5,153 nt of DNA from NCBI GenBank assembly GCA_013335235.1, contig JAAXVZ010000116.1, forward strand, positions 1-5,153, written 5' to 3'. Below the pieces are notes generated by a model that saw only the letters and a program-made list of their open reading frames with translations, did not search any database and had not been told where the DNA came from. Below, piece by piece: positions 1 through 5,153 of this stretch; the stretch's first letter is position 1, and each line of letters begins with the position of its first letter. The position numbers and the translations under genes were made by a program. This stretch comes from Nanobdellota archaeon. Its GTDB lineage: Archaea > Nanobdellota > Nanobdellia > Woesearchaeales > GW2011-AR15.

Positions 1-50
1 AGAGCATTGCTAATTATTAATTACAAAACAATATAGATTTGTTTAAATGA

Positions 51-78
51 TAACTATTACACCACTAAAGAATAGTTA
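51..78. promoter_or_regulatory. Inverted repeat, candidate operator upstream of the membrane-protein gene
   Basis: TAACTATT at 51-58 and AATAGTTA at 71-78 are perfect reverse complements separated by 12 bases. The half-site centres lie 20 bp apart, about two helical turns, which suits a dimeric DNA-binding regulator. The right arm ends three bases before the TATA box at 82-89, where the BRE and TFB contact lie, so a bound protein could block or recruit the basal factors. The function is inferred. In DNA this AT-rich an 8-bp pair can arise by chance. Confidence 0.35.
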
Positions 79-81
79 AAA

Positions 82-89
82 TTTATATA
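82..89 (+). promoter_or_regulatory. Archaeal TATA box of the first gene, probably giving a leaderless mRNA
   Basis: TTTATATA lies with its centre about 29 bp before the ATG at 115. Archaeal transcription starts about 25-27 bp downstream of the TATA centre, which predicts a start near 111-113 and an almost leaderless mRNA. The bases just before the ATG (CAAGAGAGA) are purine-rich but contain no clear GGTG/GGAG site at proper spacing, which fits leaderless translation. Confidence 0.6.
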
Positions 90-114
90 TAACATTAAAC
101 CCCTACAAGAGAGA

Positions 115-1959
115 ATGGATCCAAAACTAGACGATATTATCAAAAAAGAAATCACCCGAAGAACTCAGCTTGCCGAAGAAAGCCCTGAAAGGATAAATAC
201 TGAAAAGGCGTTAACAGTATATAAAACAATAGGCGAGATTTTAGAACAAGAATCTGCATTCACAGAACTAGTAGGCAGACATCAAAAATTAATAGGATTT
301 CTTTTATCAGATATCTACCAAGAAGTGCCATTGGCTGCAAGAATATCAAACATCTATCACGAGGATGCTGATCTTTTTGCATTTAAGACAAAATACGATG
401 GTATCCACGACATTTTAAGGGAAGAAGCAAGAGCAAACAGACCTGTGCTGCTTCAAAGATACATTAAGCAAAAAGCAGAAAAATTAGATTCTGAAAGGAC
501 ACTAGCAAAGACACCACCTCTTCCAACTCCAAGTAGCACTCCAAAACCTGCTGCTATCGCTACAGTTCCAGCTCCAACTGTTTTGAGACTTGATGATCTT
601 CAAAAAGAGAATGTCCCTATACCATTGCCGGGTTCTGATGGAAAAGTGACTGTCACCATGACCGACTCAAATAAGCCATTGATACTCCAAGGAGAGGTAG
701 CACCTGGATACCTGCTATGGTTCATGGGATTAGACAAAGGTGTAGATATTGGAAGGAATACTAACCTTAGGGAATACCGTGATTGGGGAAGGATTGCCCC
801 GGAGCAAGGGACTACCGGTCTTGACAGCTTCTTCACTTTGTTGCGAAATAGTGGTAGGATGGTTGAAAGATTGATGGTTGGTGAAAGAACAAGGCCCACG
901 CAATATTTCCCGACAGGTCATGTCGAATTTTATCCTGATTTCAAGGAAGGTCCAAATTCAAATACTTTGCTTATGCCTTATGGTTCAGGGATAGACGGGA
1001 AAATTGCACCGCTTGGCATCATAGCAGACAGATGCGGAGTTAGGGCATTTATCAGTTACACTAATCTCCGCCATCCTGCAGACAATATGTATTTTGGCCC
1101 AGGCCTCCAATTAAATTATCCGCTATTATTGTTAGAAGAGCAGAAATATGTGGCTGCAGGCATAAAATCAAAAGTGACATCTCGCAAATTCGCAGGTCTT
1201 GCTGCCATAGAAGTCCCTGATGGGACAAGGCTAGCAATCCTTGAGCCGAATGAGGACATCATAATACCTGACCATACCCAAGTTGTAGCTATGACAGACA
1301 ATATCAAGATGGAATTGAGAGGCTTCGGCATAAAAACAATAGCAGAGGCTGCAGGAATTGCAACAGGTGCTATGGCTTTCAATAATTATATCCCGCATAT
1401 GTCTGAACACACACTTATCTCAATGCTTATCGGAGGGATTGGAGGGGCATATATCGGAACCAGGATTGCAGGTGAAATGACAGATAGTACAGGGAAAAGG
1501 GTCGCTGGACTTCTTGCAGGAGCCACTGCAGGAACTGCTCTTGGATTTGGATTATCTATTTACCCTATGTATACCCAGGCAGCTGTTGCAGGGCTTGTCA
1601 GCCTCGCAGGTGCTGACCAGATAGCAAAAAATTATCCCCTAAAGCAGAGGTTGGTGGTTGATTCAATCTTCTTGCTTCTTGGCGCTAGCGCAGGAGGAGT
1701 ATTCGGACAAAGCTTCGTCGATCCTGCATTCAAGATATTGACTGGCGCTGCAACAGGAGATTACGCTGCCAGGATTATTACTGCAATTGCCAGCGACCCT
1801 GGCAATAGGGAAATTGGAGACAGGCTGCTAAGCGCGGCATATTTAGATAGTACAGACATGACAGAACTGGTCCTTCACAATAAGTCCGGAAGAAGAGCAT
1901 ATGCGGCCATATACAATCCTCAAATGAAAAATCCAGAACCTGCTATTCTAACTGCTTAA
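115..1959 (+). CDS. Uncharacterised multi-domain protein with a glycine-zipper multi-pass membrane domain at its C-terminus
   Basis: The product has 614 residues and I do not recognise it as a known family. Residues 1-130 are charged and probably helical. Residues 130-156 form a Pro/Thr/Ala-rich linker. Residues 157-405 look beta-rich, with many short hydrophobic stretches and turns. Residues 344-405 (around GLAAIEVPDGTRLAIL, then EDIIIPDHTQVVAMTDNIKME) faintly resemble AIM24-type (TRAP-like) beta repeats, a weak by-eye match. Residues 409-560 hold about five or six hydrophobic segments (near 409-427, 433-452, 463-484, 486-504, 513-535, 538-560). They carry GxxxG runs: G440/G444/G448, G465/G469/G473/G477, G523/G527/G531 and G544/G548. 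A soluble tail of about 54 residues follows. There is no N-terminal signal peptide, so the C-terminal domain is the likely membrane anchor. Known glycine zippers pack helices tightly in channels and oligomers, and that role is inferred here. The ATG at 115 fits the TATA spacing. One cysteine is present, in DRCGV. Confidence 0.9.
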   Translation: MDPKLDDIIKKEITRRTQLAEESPERINTEKALTVYKTIGEILEQESAFTELVGRHQKLIGFLLSDIYQEVPLAARISNIYHEDADLFAFKTKYDGIHDILREEARANRPVLLQRYIKQKAEKLDSERTLAKTPPLPTPSSTPKPAAIATVPAPTVLRLDDLQKENVPIPLPGSDGKVTVTMTDSNKPLILQGEVAPGYLLWFMGLDKGVDIGRNTNLREYRDWGRIAPEQGTTGLDSFFTLLRNSGRMVERLMVGERTRPTQYFPTGHVEFYPDFKEGPNSNTLLMPYGSGIDGKIAPLGIIADRCGVRAFISYTNLRHPADNMYFGPGLQLNYPLLLLEEQKYVAAGIKSKVTSRKFAGLAAIEVPDGTRLAILEPNEDIIIPDHTQVVAMTDNIKMELRGFGIKTIAEAAGIATGAMAFNNYIPHMSEHTLISMLIGGIGGAYIGTRIAGEMTDSTGKRVAGLLAGATAGTALGFGLSIYPMYTQAAVAGLVSLAGADQIAKNYPLKQRLVVDSIFLLLGASAGGVFGQSFVDPAFKILTGAATGDYAARIITAIASDPGNREIGDRLLSAAYLDSTDMTELVLHNKSGRRAYAAIYNPQMKNPEPAILTA

Positions 1960-1978
1960 ACCTTAGAGTTTAATTATA

Positions 1979-1993
1979 TTTTTCTGTTTTTTT
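1979..1993 (+). terminator. T-run transcription terminator after the first gene
   Basis: TTTTT at 1979-1983 and TTTTTTT at 1987-1993 begin 20 bases after the stop codon. No stable stem precedes them. Archaeal RNA polymerase commonly terminates at such U-rich stretches without a hairpin. Together with the promoters downstream, this suggests the first and second genes are transcribed separately. Confidence 0.55.
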
Positions 1994-2093
1994 GCACGGA
2001 AGTATTTAACTGAAGATCTGTGAACTAATGCAACACTTGTGACCTGAATAACAAATAACATCTTATTACGATATTGTCATAACTAATCAATAG

Positions 2094-2108
2094 TAACCTT
2101 TAAATATA
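2094..2108 (+). promoter_or_regulatory. Distal TATA element upstream of the second gene
   Basis: TAACCTTTAAATATA contains a strong archaeal TATA sequence (TTTAAATATA at 2099-2108). It predicts a transcript start near 2129-2131, inside a GC-rich island and about 100 bases before the second gene. It matches the proximal element at 2160-2174 at 14 of 15 positions. The sequence just upstream (AATAGTAA, 2089-2096) resembles the right arm of the inverted repeat beside the first gene's TATA box (AATAGTTA). Confidence 0.45.
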
Positions 2109-2116
2109 GTACTAGT

Positions 2117-2145
2117 TGTCGTCAGCCTTGAGGGAGACCTACTGC
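2117..2145 (+). other. GC-rich island in the spacer; possible structured leader or small RNA start
   Basis: This 29-base stretch is about 59% GC (17 of 29 by count), while the spacer around it is strongly AT-rich. It starts close to where a transcript from the distal TATA box would begin. No open reading frame with a plausible start occupies it, and I see only weak self-pairing (GTC/GAC). It could be a 5' leader element, a small RNA, or a protein-binding site. The sequence alone cannot decide. Confidence 0.25.
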
Positions 2146-2159
2146 AAAAAAGCAAACAA

Positions 2160-2174
2160 TAACATTTAAATATA
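2160..2174 (+). promoter_or_regulatory. Proximal TATA box, likely main promoter of the second gene
   Basis: TAACATTTAAATATA includes the TATA sequence at 2165-2174, which predicts an RNA start near 2195 and a leader of roughly 38 bases that carries the ribosome binding site. The box is flanked by a short dyad, ACATTT at 2162-2167 and AAATGT at 2175-2180, centred on the TATA sequence itself. A repressor bound there would compete directly with TBP, though the dyad may be chance. Confidence 0.55.
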
Positions 2175-2220
2175 AAATGTAGTAACCCTAAAGTAATAAA
2201 TTTAACAAAAAATTAAACAA

Positions 2221-2225
2221 GGTGA
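2221..2225 (+). promoter_or_regulatory. Shine-Dalgarno site that fixes the second gene's start
   Basis: GGTGA at 2221-2225 matches the archaeal anti-Shine-Dalgarno sequence and sits 8 bases before the ATG at 2234. An in-frame GTG at 2222 overlaps this site and would give a protein four residues longer. It has no ribosome binding site of its own, so the ATG is preferred. Confidence 0.65.
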
Positions 2226-2233
2226 AAAAACAT

Positions 2234-3937
2234 ATGACTCAAGGCCTTCAACCTGACCCAGCAGCAAATGAAATACAACCAGCAGGCTATAACCTCCCTA
2301 ACAGGACAAGCTCTACCGGCGCTCCAGCAGTGACAATAACAAAGGAACAGCAAAAAGCAACTCTTGCTACTCTTGAGCAAAAACAGGAATATGTCAGGAG
2401 AGCGATTGTCGCTGTCGATTCCATGAGGACTACGTCAATAGATGTCCAGCTGGACTGGGCAAGGCAAGCGAGAAAATTGATATTTGACTATCTTAAAGAG
2501 GCATACACAGTAATAGATGATGTAAAAAAGCTTGAGACTACTTTTCCAGAGATAGCAAAGCTGGGCATAACAAGCCTAGGTGCAATGCTGCCTGCATTCA
2601 ACCCTGCATGGTATACTGATGAAGGAGACTATCTCCCGCAGACAGGCAAACCAAAGAAAGGGGAAGTTAGAGAGGATGTTGTCCAAAAAACATTTGATTT
2701 GCTATCCACTTTTATGACCTCTGAGAAGGTTGATCTTCCAGGAGGGTTAGAGAGAACATTATCTGCACTTGACTTTGTCAATGCAATCGCTCTCGAGAAA
2801 GCAAGGAAGACTGTTGCAGATGGTGCAGACATTGAAGTGAAAGCATATGGAACACTTGTCCCGACCAGGGATCTTGATGCGATATTCACCCTATGGGAAG
2901 TCGCTGCCAAGGGAACTGTAAACTATGATCTTAGCCGAAATGGAGAAACACTTTATGATACAAAACTTAGAGTGGAAGGCTATAAGACTAAATTTGTAGA
3001 GGGTTTTGCCAATCTTCTTAAGACAATAACCTTCGGCAAATCAGGGGACATTGCAGCAACTGACTTGGTCAGTGTCGTCCAAGAGCAGGTCAAGAATATG
3101 GATCCAAGCAACCCCTGGATCAAACAGATGAAAGACTCCAACAAGGAAACAATAACGCATTCCTTGGCAGAAGAACTGACTGCATTGAGCCACCCATATA
3201 TATTCATGCTGCACCTGACTCAGCCCATCGCAATACAGAGGCTGATGGTAAAGATCAATGAGATCAACCAGGAAGCCCAGACCCTCGCAAGCAAGATTGC
3301 ACAAGAGAGGATGTATGATGCCTTGCCTGAGACAGAAACCCAAAAGGGGCAGCTGAATTCAAAGCACGCTGAGCAGCTTTCTGCAAGGCAAGAAAAGCTG
3401 GCAAAGAGGAAGACACCTGGTGTCGATTATGCCCAATCTGCAATACCCTCCTCAGTCAAGTTTTTTGAATTGATGGACCAGATAGGAGATATGGGATGGG
3501 CTAGGGCTGTCGAAGCGAAGAACAGAGCATACCAGTTCCTTGGCCAGGAATACATGGGAATGCATGCGCTTGTGGAAGAGACATATGGAACACTAGTCAG
3601 AGTGAGAGAGTTGTACAATGCGGTCCTACAGGCAAACGAAATCCCATCAAAGGTGACAGACATAGGCTCTCAGTACGGAGCTCAAAAAGCAACGCTGAGA
3701 CTGCTTCAGTCAGGGATAGAGCAGATGGTAAAGATAGTCCGTGACGCTCCGGATCATCCAGTAGAAGAAGGCAAAGTATTGATTGCAAACACTGTGAGCC
3801 CGTTTGCTGTTGCAGCTCTGCCGTATATTACAGAGGGTGACCAAAATATAATCGAGACTCTTGCTGCCAAGGGAGTGACTCCACAGAAATACCTGACAGG
3901 ATCTAATACACCTCCTGCTGCATTGACTAGTGGATGA
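2234..3937 (+). CDS. Uncharacterised soluble, mostly helical protein
   Basis: The ATG at 2234 gives 567 residues. I do not recognise a family. The first ~33 residues are Pro/Asn/Gly/Thr-rich and probably disordered. From about residue 34 (TITKEQQK) the protein is largely helical, with coiled-coil-like stretches near 37-60 and 336-392. The second is very charged and rich in Gln, Glu and Lys. There is no signal peptide, membrane segment, Walker motif, metal-binding Cys/His cluster or other catalytic signature, and the protein contains no cysteine. The C-terminus ends in a flexible Thr/Pro/Ala/Gly tail. This build suggests a structural or scaffold role in the cytoplasm, which is inference. It has its own promoter and a Shine-Dalgarno site, unlike the apparently leaderless gene before it. 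The next gene starts 54 bases downstream on the same strand. Arginine codons are almost all AGA/AGG, which supports a native archaeal gene. Confidence 0.9.
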   Translation: MTQGLQPDPAANEIQPAGYNLPNRTSSTGAPAVTITKEQQKATLATLEQKQEYVRRAIVAVDSMRTTSIDVQLDWARQARKLIFDYLKEAYTVIDDVKKLETTFPEIAKLGITSLGAMLPAFNPAWYTDEGDYLPQTGKPKKGEVREDVVQKTFDLLSTFMTSEKVDLPGGLERTLSALDFVNAIALEKARKTVADGADIEVKAYGTLVPTRDLDAIFTLWEVAAKGTVNYDLSRNGETLYDTKLRVEGYKTKFVEGFANLLKTITFGKSGDIAATDLVSVVQEQVKNMDPSNPWIKQMKDSNKETITHSLAEELTALSHPYIFMLHLTQPIAIQRLMVKINEINQEAQTLASKIAQERMYDALPETETQKGQLNSKHAEQLSARQEKLAKRKTPGVDYAQSAIPSSVKFFELMDQIGDMGWARAVEAKNRAYQFLGQEYMGMHALVEETYGTLVRVRELYNAVLQANEIPSKVTDIGSQYGAQKATLRLLQSGIEQMVKIVRDAPDHPVEEGKVLIANTVSPFAVAALPYITEGDQNIIETLAAKGVTPQKYLTGSNTPPAALTSG

Positions 3938-3947
3938 ATCTAAAATA

Positions 3948-3954
3948 TTTTTTT
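3948..3954 (+). terminator. T-run after the second gene, possible terminator
   Basis: Seven T residues begin 11 bases after the TGA stop, in an AT-rich stretch without a stem-loop. This is a plausible archaeal terminator. The next start codon is only 38 bases further on, so some read-through into the third gene is possible. The TAAAATAT just before it (3941-3948) could also serve as a weak TATA box for that gene. Confidence 0.4.
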
Positions 3955-3980
3955 ATTATTTATTGCCTATTTTCCCAGTT

Positions 3981-3984
3981 AAGG
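3981..3984 (+). promoter_or_regulatory. Weak ribosome binding site of the third gene
   Basis: AAGG lies 7 bases before the ATG at 3992. It is a short, imperfect Shine-Dalgarno match. An earlier ATG at 3985 meets a stop after five codons. An in-frame TAA at 3980-3982 rules out any start further upstream in the ATG-3992 frame. Confidence 0.35.
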
Positions 3985-3991
3985 ATGCAAG

Positions 3992-5153
3992 ATGAACTAT
4001 AATCACGATAGGTTACTGTGCAAGATTGCAAGCAATCTTTCTGTACTGCAAGGAATAAATTTATCCGTGATTTCTGTTGCCGGGCTCCCTTCAAAAATCG
4101 CTGAGAACCTAAATGAGGGATATTCAAAAGCATTATATGATTGGCATGACGGCATACCTCTCTGGATTGCGCATATGAAATGTGCAGGATCTCCTAACCT
4201 TGATACTATGCTTGAAAATCTGGAAAAGCATTACAATGCAATCCATATGATTTATTTATCATCCACAAATGACCGGGTCGCTGATCGTGAACACTACAGA
4301 TTGCTAGCAAGGCCAAGTTATGTGGGTGTCTACGCCAGTACTATGAAGGGAGAAGTTATCACAGATGTAGCTCCGTTAGCTAAGGAACTTAGATCCTCTG
4401 TCGATCGCCTGATAGCAGAAGACAGATCAATAGAGACAGTGCTAATGGACTATATTACCAGGATGGACACACTTATGGGTTACTCTGCTGAGCTTGAAGC
4501 CTCTCTTGAAGGCAGACCTCTTGATGCCAGTAAACTAGACGGATGGAGCAAAGAAAGGCAGAAAGTAGTTGAAAAAGCAAAAAAAGAATTCCAGGCAGCA
4601 ACAGATAGGAAAGAGAAAGTGAAGTTACACGCAAGTAACTTTAAGAAAGCATATTCCAGCCTTGCGACAGCAATAACAGACTATATTATTGTAACACGAA
4701 GGGTCACTGATGAAGTAATGACTACACGTGCAAATGTATTCAATGACGTTGCAGACCATGTTGACAAGGCAACATCAAACCTAGTTGAAAAATTTGCAGG
4801 CGGTGTAGATGTATCTGAAGTGCTGCCACCTGGTGAGCTGATTCCAGTATATTTTAAAGAAGGAATATCCTTAATAGGCCGTTATGGGACAACATTAAAG
4901 AATGTCAGCCAAGCTGCGCTCAGAAAAGCTTATGAGAGAATAAAGTATAACGATCCTTTCCAGGCAGCTTTCCAGGCAGCTGCCAAGAGTTTTGAAGACA
5001 GCCGAGAAGAGGATAGCGCAATGGCTGAGATGACCATGATTGAAGCCATCCGCCAGGCGATGGACGAAGAGTTGGCGCGCGACGAGCGTGTGGTCGTGAT
5101 GGGCGAAGACGTGGGCGTGCGCGGCGGCGTGTTTCGCGCCACGGTTGGTCTGC
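3992..5153 (+). CDS. Uncharacterised helical protein, running into a foreign bacterial sequence; 3' end chimeric
   Basis: The frame is open from the ATG at 3992 to the window end (387 full codons), but only about the first 330-343 codons appear native. That part is helical and unrecognised. It has a hydrophobic-aromatic N-terminal region (including YDWHDGIPLWIAHMK), a charged coiled-coil-like stretch from about 184 to 235, and an Ala-rich end with FQAA at 200-203, 323-326 and 327-330. There is no signal peptide, clear membrane segment or catalytic motif. It follows the second gene by 54 bases on the same strand. Its general build resembles that protein's, although I see no alignable sequence. 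Up to the junction, arginine is 12 AGA/AGG to 7 CGN. After codon 344 all five arginines are CGN, GC rises to about 70%, and the protein reads as an E1 beta subunit. The true C-terminus of the archaeal protein is therefore missing. Confidence 0.75.
   Translation, partial: MNYNHDRLLCKIASNLSVLQGINLSVISVAGLPSKIAENLNEGYSKALYDWHDGIPLWIAHMKCAGSPNLDTMLENLEKHYNAIHMIYLSSTNDRVADREHYRLLARPSYVGVYASTMKGEVITDVAPLAKELRSSVDRLIAEDRSIETVLMDYITRMDTLMGYSAELEASLEGRPLDASKLDGWSKERQKVVEKAKKEFQAATDRKEKVKLHASNFKKAYSSLATAITDYIIVTRRVTDEVMTTRANVFNDVADHVDKATSNLVEKFAGGVDVSEVLPPGELIPVYFKEGISLIGRYGTTLKNVSQAALRKAYERIKYNDPFQAAFQAAAKSFEDSREEDSAMAEMTMIEAIRQAMDEELARDERVVVMGEDVGVRGGVFRATVGL
4958..4981 (+). repeat. 12-bp tandem duplication encoding FQAA twice
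   Basis: TTCCAGGCAGCT occurs twice in direct succession (4958-4969 and 4970-4981), in frame, giving FQAAFQAA. A near copy (TTCCAGGCAGCA) at 4589-4600 encodes FQAA earlier in the same protein. The duplication lies immediately before the suspected junction. It could be a genuine slippage event or could have helped a misassembly. Confidence 0.8.
4982..5044. other. Suspected chimeric junction, archaeal to bacterial DNA
   Basis: Sequence to the left is about 43% GC (26 of 60 at 4861-4920) with archaeal codon use. Sequence to the right of 5044 is about 70% GC (76 of 109). The break cannot be placed exactly. It may lie upstream of 5021, because AAGAGG at 5007-5012 sits 8 bases before the E1 beta ATG and looks like that gene's own ribosome binding site. 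No transposase, integrase, repeat end or tRNA is present to explain a natural insertion. Confidence 0.75.
5021..5153 (+). CDS. 2-oxoacid dehydrogenase E1 component, beta subunit (N-terminal fragment)
   Basis: The 44 complete codons visible here encode the start of the E1 beta subunit family (pyruvate, branched-chain 2-oxoacid or acetoin dehydrogenase). Recognisable signals are MTMIEAIRQAMDEEL at residues 4-18, VVVMGEDVG at 24-32 and GGVFRATVGL at 35-44. In the intact heterotetramer this subunit forms the thiamine-diphosphate site with E1 alpha and drives oxidative decarboxylation, passing the acyl group to the E2 lipoyl domain. The family is normally about 325-340 residues, so roughly 13% is present and the rest lies beyond the window. 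The ATG at 5021 is chosen because it matches the family's usual N-terminus and follows an AAGAGG ribosome binding site. The substrate cannot be told from this fragment. High GC and CGN arginine codons point to a GC-rich bacterium, perhaps Chloroflexota-like, though this assignment is a guess. Confidence 0.85.
   Translation, partial: MAEMTMIEAIRQAMDEELARDERVVVMGEDVGVRGGVFRATVGL

Noticed and set aside
11..23. TAATTATTAATTA as an operator or repeat
   Set aside because: It is a short AT-only motif in very AT-rich DNA, far from the TATA box, and expected by chance.
42..48. TTTAAAT as an alternative TATA box of the first gene
   Set aside because: It would place the RNA start near 70, inside the inverted repeat. 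The box at 82-89 is stronger and better spaced from the start codon.
2222..2224. GTG as start of the second gene
   Set aside because: It overlaps the GGTGA Shine-Dalgarno site that is well spaced for the ATG at 2234, and has no site of its own.
600..3788. Several reverse-strand open frames of 63-100 codons
   Set aside because: They all lie inside the two long + strand genes, have no promoter or ribosome binding site of their own, and their proteins are low-complexity Ser/Leu/Pro-rich translations typical of antisense shadows.
4930..5142. Reverse-strand frame of 70 codons at the window end
   Set aside because: It spans the suspected junction and is antisense to both the helical protein and the clear E1 beta coding sequence.
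3992..5153. A genuine archaeal fusion of a helical domain to E1 beta
   Set aside because: GC and codon use change abruptly at the boundary, the E1 beta part keeps its normal N-terminus and its own ribosome binding site, and no known E1 beta subunit carries such an extension. An artefactual join is simpler.
1..5153. CRISPR array, tRNA, rRNA, insertion sequence or attachment site
   Set aside because: No regularly spaced repeats, no tRNA cloverleaf or rRNA segments, no terminal inverted repeats and no transposase or integrase motifs were seen.

Overview
The window looks like a piece of an archaeal genome with a foreign bacterial fragment joined to its last ~110-170 bases. The archaeal reading rests on three things. 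Promoters are TTTAAATA/TTTATATA TATA boxes about 25-30 bp before the expected RNA starts. Genes end in bare T-runs without stem-loops. Arginine is mostly AGA/AGG and isoleucine often ATA. The moderate GC (about 40% in genes, lower in spacers) and the unrecognisable large proteins suit a DPANN-type lineage such as Woesearchaeota or a relative, but no marker gene is present to prove this.

Layout, all on the + strand: (1) 1-114, promoter region with an 8-bp inverted repeat next to a TATA box; (2) 115-1959, a 614-residue protein with a helical N-terminus, Pro-rich linker, beta-rich middle and a multi-pass membrane domain full of glycine zippers; (3) 1960-2233, a spacer with a T-run terminator, two near-identical TATA elements 66 bp apart, a GC-rich island between them and a Shine-Dalgarno site; (4) 2234-3937, a 567-residue soluble helical protein; (5) 3938-3991, a short spacer with a T-run; (6) from 3992, a third helical protein whose reading frame stays open to the window end.

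At about 4982-5044 composition and codon use change abruptly. From 5021 the sequence encodes the N-terminus of a bacterial 2-oxoacid dehydrogenase E1 component beta subunit (thiamine-diphosphate enzyme), at about 70% GC. It is in frame with the archaeal gene, but a chimeric assembly or library join is the best explanation. The apparent fusion protein should not be taken as real without read support.

None of the three archaeal proteins matches a family I can name with confidence. Part of the middle domain of the first faintly resembles AIM24-type beta repeats. The three may form one module (a membrane component plus two helical partners), but only their adjacency and shared strand support that. 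No tRNA, rRNA, CRISPR array, insertion sequence or opposite-strand gene is supported.
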